Counted from the first letter of the stretch, positions 1-4,829 are shown. The stretch: 5,161 bases of DNA from Gallionella sp. (GCA_030690245.1 JAUYGW010000052.1:1-5161), one strand, 5' to 3'. The notes: generated from the letters alone by a model not told the origin. Program-made: numbers and translations.

Positions 1-1
1 A

Positions 2-232
2 ATAAAGAAGCTGGTGCTGGAAACGCCGGGCACGATGTGCACCGCCGGGAACTCGCTGTGCATCGCCGGATACGATACGGCGATCGCCGACCTGACCAAC
101 TACCTGGTCTTCATGAGCGACCCGTCGAAAATGGTGCGCTATGACTTGGGCTACCTCGTGCTGGGCTTCCTGTTCGTGCTCTTTGTGCTGCTCTATGCGC
201 TGAAGAAGGAGCTCTGGAAGGATATTCACTGA
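2..232 (+). CDS. petC: Cytochrome c1 of the bc1 complex, C-terminal fragment (5' end outside window)
   Basis: This is the tail of cytochrome c1, the haem c subunit of ubiquinol:cytochrome c oxidoreductase that passes electrons from the Rieske centre to soluble cytochrome c. The frame is open from the first bases of the window, so the gene begins upstream; the GTG at 14 is internal. Visible are the family-typical stretch GYDTAIADLTNYLVFMSDP, then one membrane helix (about LGYLVLGFLFVLFVLLYAL), then the basic cytoplasmic end KKELWKDIH, a classic C-terminus of proteobacterial cytochrome c1. The CxxCH haem motif lies outside the window. One oddity is the segment TMCTAGNSLCIAGYD: two cysteines seven residues apart where most homologues have a short PEEYD-like turn. 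In proteobacteria petC usually closes a petABC operon, so this gene probably ends a respiratory transcript. The assignment is firm, though based on the tail only. Confidence 0.9.
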   Translation: MKKLVLETPGTMCTAGNSLCIAGYDTAIADLTNYLVFMSDPSKMVRYDLGYLVLGFLFVLFVLLYALKKELWKDIH

Positions 233-420
233 CACATATCAGGTTTGATCTGTTAATTGCTTTATGCCACGAGGCCAGCCCAGAGTGGTTGCGGCAATGA
301 AAACTCTACTGCATGGCACCGGGAAGCTGACGCATCACGGTGACAGACAGCAGCTGTGGTATCCCGCCAAGCCCACTCCTGCCGTAAACAGGACACGGCA
401 TTGGTTCAACTGTTTAGCCA

Positions 421-425
421 GAGGA
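421..425 (+). promoter_or_regulatory. Ribosome binding site of the ankyrin-SUMF1 gene
   Basis: GAGGA lies 10 nt before the ATG at 436, and no other purine-rich site is nearby. It supports ATG 436 as the start, which also gives a proper signal peptide. The rest of 233-435 (about 200 nt after petC) shows no convincing promoter, terminator or gene. It holds a short palindrome (ACAGCAGCTGT, 347-357) of unknown meaning. Confidence 0.6.
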
Positions 426-435
426 ATATGACATT

Positions 436-1866
436 ATGAATCTTGAATTTTCGAAGTTATCAGGCCTAATGTTTTGCTTCATACTGACGCTGACCGTCTG
501 CGTCTTCGCGGCAAACACGCTTACGAGCACCAATAATGGCCTTCTGTCTGCGGCAGAATCGGGTGACGTAAAAAAAGTCAGCCAAAGGCTGGTCTATGGC
601 GCGGACGTCAATGCCAAAAACCATGATGGCGCCACCCCTCTTCATTTCGCGACCCTTTCGGGGCACAAAGATGTTGCCGAACTGCTGATCGCCAGAGGCG
701 CGGATATCGATGCCAGGGAAAAGCATGGCGGTACTCCACTTTATTTCGCCGCCGTTATGGGATACAAGGAGGTCGCCGAACTGCTGATCGCCAAGGGCGC
801 TAAAGTCGATACCCTTAATATCGCGGCTCTTTGGGGAAACAAGGATCTTGCCGAACTGTTGATCGCGAAGGGGGCGGACGCCAATGACCAGGAAAAGGTC
901 CGCATCCAAAAACTTCAAACCAACCAGCTGGCTCGCGATGAGAGAGATCTCTGGCAAAGAGTGCAGTCGGGCGAGGATGCCAAAACAGTGCAGACCTATT
1001 TCGACCAGTACCTCGTTGGCGGCCACGCTGCCGCCATTGCCGCGCGGCAGGAACAGCAGCTCTGGCAACAGGCGCAGGCCGGAGGAAACGCCCAGGCCGT
1101 GCAGGCCTATCTCGACAAATACCCCAGCGGCAGCCATGCCGCCGCCGCACAGGAAAAACTTGCCGCCATCAGCAAGATCGAACCCAGCGCCCCGCAAGCC
1201 GAAACACCTCTCCGCGACTGCCCGGACTGCCCCGAGCTGGCCATCATTCCCGCAGGCAGCTTTGACATGGGTGAAACGGGCCCGAAACACCGGGTGACGC
1301 TGAAGAGCTTTGCGCTGGGCAAAACCGAAGTCACGCAAGGCCAGTGGAAAGCGGTCATGGGCTACAATCCCGGTAACTTTACCAGCTGCGGCGACAACTG
1401 CCCGGTGGAGCAAGTAAGCTGGAACGATGCTCAGGCATTCATCCAGAAACTCAACGCCAAGACCGGCAAACAATACCGCCTGCCGAGCGAAGCCGAATGG
1501 GAATACGCCTGCCATGCGGGAGGGCGGCAGGCATACTGCGGCAGCGACGATCTGGGCAGCGTGGCGTGGCATGACGGCAACAGCGGCAACCGCACCCACC
1601 CGGTGGCAGAAAAACAGGCCAATGCCTTCGGCCTGTACGACATGAGCGGCAACGTATGGGAATGGGTAGAGGACAGCCACCATGCCGACTATAACGGCGC
1701 CCCGGTTGACGGCAGCGCATGGCAGGGTGATGGCGCGAACCGCGTGCTGCGCGGCGGATCGTGGATCGTCAGTCCAAGGGTCGGGGAAGATGCCAGCCGC
1801 AACTGGAACGAGCCTGGGAACAGTTACTACAACCTCGGCTTTCGCCTCGCGAGAACGCTCCCGTAA
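436..1866 (+). CDS. Secreted ankyrin-repeat / SUMF1 (FGE-like) domain protein
   Basis: 476 residues. Residues 1-25 form a Sec signal peptide (hydrophobic core about 9-24, likely cleavage VFA|A at 25/26), so the protein is probably periplasmic or exported. Residues 34-154 hold four ankyrin units with conserved AELLIA-GA cores; the fourth is eight residues short. Residues 170-244 contain two 37-residue helical repeats (LWQ...QAYLDKYPSG-HAA). Residues 262-474 are a SUMF1/formylglycine-generating-enzyme-like domain: IPAGSFDMG, KTEVTQGQW, PVEQVSWNDAQAF, YRLPSEAEWEYA, GLYDMSGNVWEW, RVLRGGSW, NLGFRLAR. No cysteine follows GGSW, although FGE uses two there, so sulfatase activation is unlikely; a binding or structural role fits better. 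Six other cysteines (262, 265, 318, 322, 359, 368) could form disulfides. By eye the ankyrin part is less GC-rich than the SUMF1 part, which hints at a fusion. Substrate and partner are unknown. Confidence 0.9.
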   Translation: MNLEFSKLSGLMFCFILTLTVCVFAANTLTSTNNGLLSAAESGDVKKVSQRLVYGADVNAKNHDGATPLHFATLSGHKDVAELLIARGADIDAREKHGGTPLYFAAVMGYKEVAELLIAKGAKVDTLNIAALWGNKDLAELLIAKGADANDQEKVRIQKLQTNQLARDERDLWQRVQSGEDAKTVQTYFDQYLVGGHAAAIAARQEQQLWQQAQAGGNAQAVQAYLDKYPSGSHAAAAQEKLAAISKIEPSAPQAETPLRDCPDCPELAIIPAGSFDMGETGPKHRVTLKSFALGKTEVTQGQWKAVMGYNPGNFTSCGDNCPVEQVSWNDAQAFIQKLNAKTGKQYRLPSEAEWEYACHAGGRQAYCGSDDLGSVAWHDGNSGNRTHPVAEKQANAFGLYDMSGNVWEWVEDSHHADYNGAPVDGSAWQGDGANRVLRGGSWIVSPRVGEDASRNWNEPGNSYYNLGFRLARTLP

Positions 1867-1872
1867 CGGTTG

Positions 1873-2526
1873 TCAGAGCTCGCCTGGCAAGATGAGCAAG
1901 GCAGGCGGGTTCAAGCCCATGATGGGCAAATCTTCGCGGGCCAAGCCCAGGGCCTCCAGCACTTTCAGCGCCGCGTAGGCATCGTTTGCCGCGTAGAGCA
2001 TTTGCTGCGGGGTGAGCTGGCGCTGCGACCAGTTGGAGGTGGTCACATGCCTCGCCTTGGCAAAGCGCTGCTTCAAAACCAACCCCACCGCCGCGCGGAC
2101 GCCCATCTCCTTGTGGTAGCCGTCCATGCTGAACACCGTATTGAGATCCACCACCGCGTTGAAATGCACGCCCAGTTTCGCGTGGATATGCCCGCGATCC
2201 GATTTAAGGCCGAAACCCACCTTGATGAGCTGCTCCGATTGCAGCAGTTCGAGCAGATAGGTGCGCCCATCCGCCCGATGCAATTGAAACAGATAGGCCT
2301 TGTCGTGCAGCGCAAACTGCACCACGTGCGGCCCCTCACTGACATCGCCGGTGACAAACGTCGGCTTGGATTCAGTATCAAACCCAACGATGCCCGCAGC
2401 CTTGATCTCGGCAGTGGCGGCCGCAAACTCTTCGGTGGTTGTTGGCACATGGATGCGTTCCAGCGTGAGGCCGGCGAATGGTTGCAAAAGGGCGATCTCA
2501 TCCTTGGTCGGGGCGATCTTTTTCAT
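1873..2526 (-). CDS. DEDDy-type 3'-5' exonuclease (RNase D / WRN exonuclease-like fold)
   Basis: 217 residues, close to the size of a lone exonuclease domain with no HRDC domain, so it is not full-length RNase D. The three metal-binding motifs are complete: Exo I VGFDTES (D50, E52), Exo II KVGFGLKSD (D110) and Exo III YAANDAY (Y178, D182), the Y-xxx-D spacing marking the DEDDy class. Such enzymes remove nucleotides from the 3' end of DNA or RNA with two metal ions; the natural substrate here cannot be told. The start ATG (2524-2526) is preceded by a weak AGAG about 8 nt upstream. The gene converges on the ankyrin-SUMF1 gene with 6 nt between stop codons and no visible terminator hairpin, so read-through antisense transcription is possible. 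It lies downstream of the RlmN-like gene on the same strand, across a 279-nt repeat-filled gap. Confidence 0.88.
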   Translation of the reverse strand: MKKIAPTKDEIALLQPFAGLTLERIHVPTTTEEFAAATAEIKAAGIVGFDTESKPTFVTGDVSEGPHVVQFALHDKAYLFQLHRADGRTYLLELLQSEQLIKVGFGLKSDRGHIHAKLGVHFNAVVDLNTVFSMDGYHKEMGVRAAVGLVLKQRFAKARHVTTSNWSQRQLTPQQMLYAANDAYAALKVLEALGLAREDLPIMGLNPPALLILPGEL

Positions 2527-2551
2527 ATGAACATCTCTAAAAATTCAACAA

Positions 2552-2579
2552 CGTCATTCCCGCGAAGGCGGGAATCCAG
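2552..2579 (+). repeat. REP-like palindromic repeat, left copy of an inverted pair
   Basis: A 28-nt unit with a perfect 8-bp stem, ATTCCCGC (2556-2563) and GCGGGAAT (2568-2575), around a GAAG loop. It matches the reverse complement of 2727-2754 at 27 of 28 positions. From memory, units of this kind (GTCATTCCCGCGAAGGCGGG) are common interspersed repeats in many proteobacteria. It lies just upstream of the exonuclease start codon. Confidence 0.85.
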
Positions 2580-2630
2580 TCAAACAAAAAATTTCTTGCG
2601 TAGCAAGGACAAACATCTCCGAAAAACTTT

Positions 2631-2691
2631 TGATGGAACTACTAGCCATTCCACTAGGCTATCAAAGAACGACAGCCAAGTGGCTGGTTAT
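2631..2691 (+). repeat. Dispersed palindromic element, copy A (61 nt)
   Basis: Starts TGATGGAACTACT and ends GGCTGGTTAT. It is identical to copy B (3292-3352, opposite strand) at 51 of 61 positions with no gaps. A hairpin can be drawn: outer stem TTTGA (2629-2633)/TCAAA (2662-2666), inner stem TAGCC (2643-2647)/GGCTA (2657-2661), loop ATTCCACTA. A second hairpin follows, CAGCC/GGCTG around AAGT (2673-2686). Compared with copy B, one base pair in each of the first two stems is exchanged by a double substitution. The copy lies between two inverted REP-like units in the spacer between the exonuclease and the RlmN-like gene. Its exact ends are uncertain by a few bases. Confidence 0.85.
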
Positions 2692-2726
2692 GGCCTGGCA
2701 CCCGAAAGGTATATTGAATAAAACCG

Positions 2727-2754
2727 CTGGATTCCCGCCTTCGCGGGACTGACG
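2727..2754 (-). repeat. REP-like palindromic repeat, right copy of an inverted pair
   Basis: Inverted counterpart of 2552-2579 with a single mismatch in 28 positions. It forms the hairpin TCCCGC (2733-2738)/GCGGGA (2743-2748) with a CTTC loop. The pair encloses about 147 nt containing element copy A, an arrangement resembling REPINs or small MITEs. On the minus strand the hairpin is followed about 10 nt later by TTTTATT, so it might weakly terminate the RlmN-like transcript; this is only a possibility. Confidence 0.8.
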
Positions 2755-2805
2755 GATTATTAAAGATTTCCATATGGGGAGATATGTATTTTGAATTGAG
2801 CGGGC

Positions 2806-3990
2806 TCATGCTTTCACCGCCCGTGCGCGCAACTGCCCGCACGCGCCTTCGATCTCCTGTCCTGCCGAATCGCGTATCCGGGCGAGGATGCCATGCTGCT
2901 TAAGGGTTTGCACCATGAACGCAGTGCGTTCGGATGAGGGGCGGCGATAGGCTAGCCCGTCGACTTCGTTGAAGGGGATGAAGTTCATGATGGCGTATTT
3001 CCCGGCGAGGAGCTGCGCGATCCTCTCCATCTCGGCGTCGCTGTCGTTGACGCCCTCGATCAGCGTCCATTGATATTGAACCGGATAGGCGGTGGCGCGC
3101 GCATACGCTTCGGCGCGTTCCACCAGCTCTTCGATGGCGATCTGCGGCGCGCGAGGCAGCAAGCTGGCGCGCAGTGCCGCATCGGTGGTGTGCAGCGAAA
3201 GGGCGAGCGCCGGTTTCACAGCAGGAATTGAAGATTGCTTCTCACGTTTGCCCGGCTCCGCCCCCCTCGCTTCGCTCTCCCCGCTTGCGGGATGACCAGC
3301 GACTTGGCCATTGTTTTCTGATGGCCTAGTTGAATGGCCAGTAGTTCCATCAGAGGGTTGTGGTGAGGGCTTGTGAGTCAGCCCCTCCATCAGACGCTCG
3401 AACACGCGCAGGTCGCCGACCGTGGAGAAGACCAGATTCTTATGGCCGATGTTGCCTTGTGTGCCAAGCAGCTCAATCGCTTCGAGCACGTTGTCGAGAT
3501 TGTGAGCCGGTTCGCCCATGCCCATGAATACCACCTTGCTCACTGCGCGGCGTTTGCGCGCGAGCACCACCTGGGCGACGATCTCGGCGCTGCCGAGCTG
3601 GCGCAGCAAGCCGGCGCGGCCACTCATGCAGAATACGCACCCCACGGCACAACCCACCTGCGTCGAAACGCACAGGCCGCCACGCGGCAGCAGCACGCTC
3701 TCCACCATCTGGCCATCGGCCAATTCCACCAGCAGCCGGGCTACCTCATCATCGGCGGGATATTCGCTGCGCAGGCGCGCCAGTCCATGCAACGTCGCCT
3801 CGATCGCGGGCAACTCATTGCGTAGCGCAAGCGGAAAGAAAGTCTCTGCGGAGCTGTGCTTCCTGTCGTATGAGCAGATCTGACTCCAGCCGCGCAGCAG
3901 ACGATCCTCGTGGCACGGCTTGGCGCCGAGATCGCACAGGCGCTGGCGAAGCTGTGCGATACGCAGCGGAGTGTGAGAGGCTGGGATCAA
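2806..3990 (-). CDS. RlmN/Cfr-family radical-SAM RNA methyltransferase with an in-frame repeat-derived insertion
   Basis: 394 residues. The radical-SAM cluster motif is C114-AVG-C118-VF-C121. C107 (in GGLCVST) and C384 (in EGACGQL) sit where RlmN has its two catalytic cysteines, and E97 (GQMVES) where it has its proposed general base. GMGEP (157-161), STVGD, ALSLHTTD and FIPFN complete the SAM-binding barrel. RlmN methylates C2 of an adenosine in 23S rRNA and some tRNAs; this protein is divergent from textbook RlmN, so it may be a paralogue with another target. Residues about 205-257 (nt 3220-3378) have no counterpart in the family: they interrupt the barrel between FERLMEGL and VKPALALSLH and derive from repeat DNA (copy B). 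The peptide is rich in S, G, P, E and K and is probably a disordered loop. The best start is TTG at 3988-3990, with no in-frame ATG upstream before the stop near 4051-4053 and no clear ribosome binding site. Confidence 0.87.
   Translation of the reverse strand: MIPASHTPLRIAQLRQRLCDLGAKPCHEDRLLRGWSQICSYDRKHSSAETFFPLALRNELPAIEATLHGLARLRSEYPADDEVARLLVELADGQMVESVLLPRGGLCVSTQVGCAVGCVFCMSGRAGLLRQLGSAEIVAQVVLARKRRAVSKVVFMGMGEPAHNLDNVLEAIELLGTQGNIGHKNLVFSTVGDLRVFERLMEGLTHKPSPQPSDGTTGHSTRPSENNGQVAGHPASGESEARGAEPGKREKQSSIPAVKPALALSLHTTDAALRASLLPRAPQIAIEELVERAEAYARATAYPVQYQWTLIEGVNDSDAEMERIAQLLAGKYAIMNFIPFNEVDGLAYRRPSSERTAFMVQTLKQHGILARIRDSAGQEIEGACGQLRARAVKA
3220..3378 (-). repeat. Composite repeat-derived insertion inside the RlmN-like gene
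   Basis: About 159 nt (53 codons) not expected in the enzyme family. Read in the gene's direction it contains the segment CCCTCACCACAACCCTC (3353-3369), then element copy B, then a CCCGC-AA-GCGGG hairpin (3280-3291) followed by GGAGAG and a G-rich stretch. The outer parts resemble a common proteobacterial repeat of the form CCCTCACCCCAACCCTCTCC / CGCAAGCGGGAGAGGG (recalled, not searched), which would have been split by copy B. The reading frame stays open throughout. Confidence 0.75.
3292..3352 (-). repeat. Dispersed palindromic element, copy B (61 nt, inside a coding sequence)
   Basis: Same length as copy A and 51/61 identical. Hairpin on the gene strand: outer stem TCTGA/TCAGA, inner stem TGGCC/GGCCA, loop ATTCAACTA (whole hairpin 3317-3354). 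Copy A has TTTGA/TCAAA and TAGCC/GGCTA at the same places, so both stems are kept by paired changes. In the enzyme's frame it encodes DGTTGHSTRPSENNGQVAGH. Confidence 0.85.
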
Positions 3991-4075
3991 AGTGGGTTTG
4001 AAAATAATTACGAGGGAGGTTGTTAGGATTTTAACCCAAGGAAGCGCTGATTAAGTCTTCCGTTCGCCCTGAACC

Positions 4076-4130
4076 TGATGGAACTACTAGTCATTCGACT
4101 AAGCCCGCAAGCGGGCAAGTCGCTGGTTAT
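4076..4130 (+). repeat. Dispersed palindromic element, copy C (55 nt, variant centre)
   Basis: Shares the starting TGATGGAACTACTAG and the ending CAAGTCGCTGGTTAT with copies A and B, but its centre differs. TAGTC (4088-4092) pairs with GACTA (4097-4101) around a four-base loop, and a perfect GCCCGC (4103-4108)/GCGGGC (4111-4116) hairpin follows. It lies between the RlmN-like gene and the toxin-antitoxin promoter. It is flanked by CCGTTCGCCCTGA (4060-4072) and TGTCGAAGG (4130-4138), which look like two halves of another common palindromic repeat. Confidence 0.75.
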
Positions 4131-4158
4131 GTCGAAGGTTGACTTGCTGTTGGACTAG

Positions 4159-4187
4159 TTGACAACACTCTAGCGTGTTGTTATTGT
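4159..4187 (+). promoter_or_regulatory. Sigma70-type promoter with an embedded operator palindrome for the toxin-antitoxin operon
   Basis: A consensus -35 TTGACA (4159-4164) and a -10 TATTGT (4182-4187) are separated by exactly 17 nt. The inverted repeat ACAACAC (4162-4168)/GTGTTGT (4175-4181) with a six-base centre overlaps the -35 box and fills the spacer, a position where a bound repressor would block RNA polymerase. The downstream antitoxin has a helix-turn-helix domain, so autorepression is the natural inference. The predicted transcription start falls on or next to the ATG at 4195. Confidence 0.75.
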
Positions 4188-4194
4188 CACCAAC

Positions 4195-4491
4195 ATGAAA
4201 GCCCGCGAATTATTCAACCGCCGCGTGCCTGTCACGGAACAGGCGTTTGCGGAACTGGTGCTTTGGGAGGTGCCCGAGCCACTTTCCGGCAGCAAGCATT
4301 GCTACAAATACCGGCTGGCGTTCGTGGCTGCGGGAGAATGTGTGGTGCGTTACGACAACGAGGCGGGCAAGGGCGACCACAAGCATGTGCGCGGCAAGGA
4401 AGTGAAATACCGCTTTGTCTCGGTTGATAAGCTGGTGGCGGATTTTTTTGAAGATGTGAAGAGGTGGCGAGATGAAAACAGTAACGATTGA
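4195..4491 (+). CDS. tumE: TumE-family toxin of a toxin-antitoxin pair
   Basis: 98 residues. The protein matches the pattern of the TumE toxin family (DUF6516) as I remember it: LVLWEVPEPLSGSKHCYKYR (21-40), LAFV, the strongly conserved VRYDNEAGKGDHKHV (51-65), then an aromatic acidic C-terminal helix ADFFEDVKRWRDE (82-94). The charged cluster around K59, D61, H62 and H64 is the likely functional site; the molecular target is not evident from the sequence. It is the first gene of a two-gene operon and its end overlaps the antitoxin start by 20 nt. No ribosome binding site precedes the ATG, and the promoter -10 box ends only 7 nt upstream, so translation is probably leaderless. That would keep toxin synthesis low relative to the antitoxin, which has a good ribosome binding site. 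Confidence 0.82.
   Translation: MKARELFNRRVPVTEQAFAELVLWEVPEPLSGSKHCYKYRLAFVAAGECVVRYDNEAGKGDHKHVRGKEVKYRFVSVDKLVADFFEDVKRWRDENSND
4461..4466 (+). promoter_or_regulatory. Ribosome binding site of the antitoxin, inside the toxin gene
   Basis: GAGGTG lies 5 nt before the ATG at 4472 and within the last codons of the toxin gene. It fixes the antitoxin start and the 20-nt gene overlap, suggesting translational coupling. Confidence 0.7.
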
Positions 4492-4816
4492 TATCCGGCC
4501 CCTGGCCGACACGCTGGGTGATTTCACTCAGACATGGAAGAGCGGAAAATTTTCCGCGCCGCGTATCAGCTTTGAATCGCCCGAGCTGCTGTTCAAGGTG
4601 CTGTCCGGAAAACGCTGGGAGCTGCTGAACGCGATGACGGGCGCGGGAGCCATGTCCATCCGCGAGGCGGCGCGGCGTGTGGAACGCGATGTCAAAGCCG
4701 TGCATGGTGACGTGACTGCATTGCTTAACGTGGGGCTGCTGTCAAAAACAGACGAAGGAATGATCGTTTTTCCGTTTGATGCCATCCACGTGGATTTCAT
4801 GCTCAAGGCGGCTTGA
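4472..4816 (+). CDS. tumA: TumA-type winged helix-turn-helix antitoxin / autorepressor
   Basis: 114 residues. The middle and end resemble the HVO_A0114-type DNA-binding family that accompanies TumE toxins: RISFESPELLFKVL (31-44), RWELLNAM, then a winged helix-turn-helix with MSIREAARRV (61-70) and DVKAVHGDVTALLNVGLL (73-90), and a C-terminal FPFDAIHVDF (100-109). The N-terminal 30 residues are more variable. The expected role is to neutralise the upstream toxin and repress their shared promoter, probably through the ACAACAC/GTGTTGT palindrome. The gene overlaps the toxin by 20 nt and is followed 14 nt later by a strong terminator, so the operon is exactly two genes. Pairing with a TumE-like protein makes the role likely; the family name by itself would be less certain. 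Confidence 0.82.
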   Translation: MKTVTIDIRPLADTLGDFTQTWKSGKFSAPRISFESPELLFKVLSGKRWELLNAMTGAGAMSIREAARRVERDVKAVHGDVTALLNVGLLSKTDEGMIVFPFDAIHVDFMLKAA

Positions 4817-4829
4817 CGCTCGGCAATGC

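Noticed and set aside
264..431. A 55-codon open frame (MPRGQPRVVAAMKTLL...) in the gap after petC
   Set aside because: It has no ribosome binding site, an arginine-rich low-information composition and no recognisable family; it is likely chance.
457..501. A lipoprotein signal (LTVC) in the ankyrin-SUMF1 protein
   Set aside because: The residue before the cysteine is valine, and the cysteine sits inside the hydrophobic core; an ordinary signal peptidase I site at VFA|A fits better.
466..1683. A long minus-strand frame of 405 codons opposite the ankyrin-SUMF1 gene
   Set aside because: It is antisense to a gene with clear domains on the plus strand, and its protein shows no family pattern; it is a GC-driven shadow.
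1867..1872. A bidirectional terminator between the convergent genes
   Set aside because: Only 6 nt separate the stop codons, and no hairpin with a T-run is visible across the junction.
1870..2721. A 283-codon plus-strand frame across the exonuclease gene and element copy A
   Set aside because: It mirrors the exonuclease gene, whose catalytic motifs are all on the minus strand. Its end is of interest only because it shows the element's peptide FDGTTSHSTRLSKNDSQVAG.
3373..3825. Plus-strand frames opposite the RlmN-like gene
   Set aside because: They are antisense shadows of the cysteine-motif region, without family features.
2552..4130. A CRISPR array, considered because of several similar repeats
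   Set aside because: The copies are on both strands, irregularly spaced by hundreds of bases, one lies within a gene, and there are no cas genes.
4232..4705. Minus-strand frames opposite the toxin-antitoxin pair
   Set aside because: The plus-strand pair has family motifs, a promoter, gene overlap and a terminator; the reverse frames have none.
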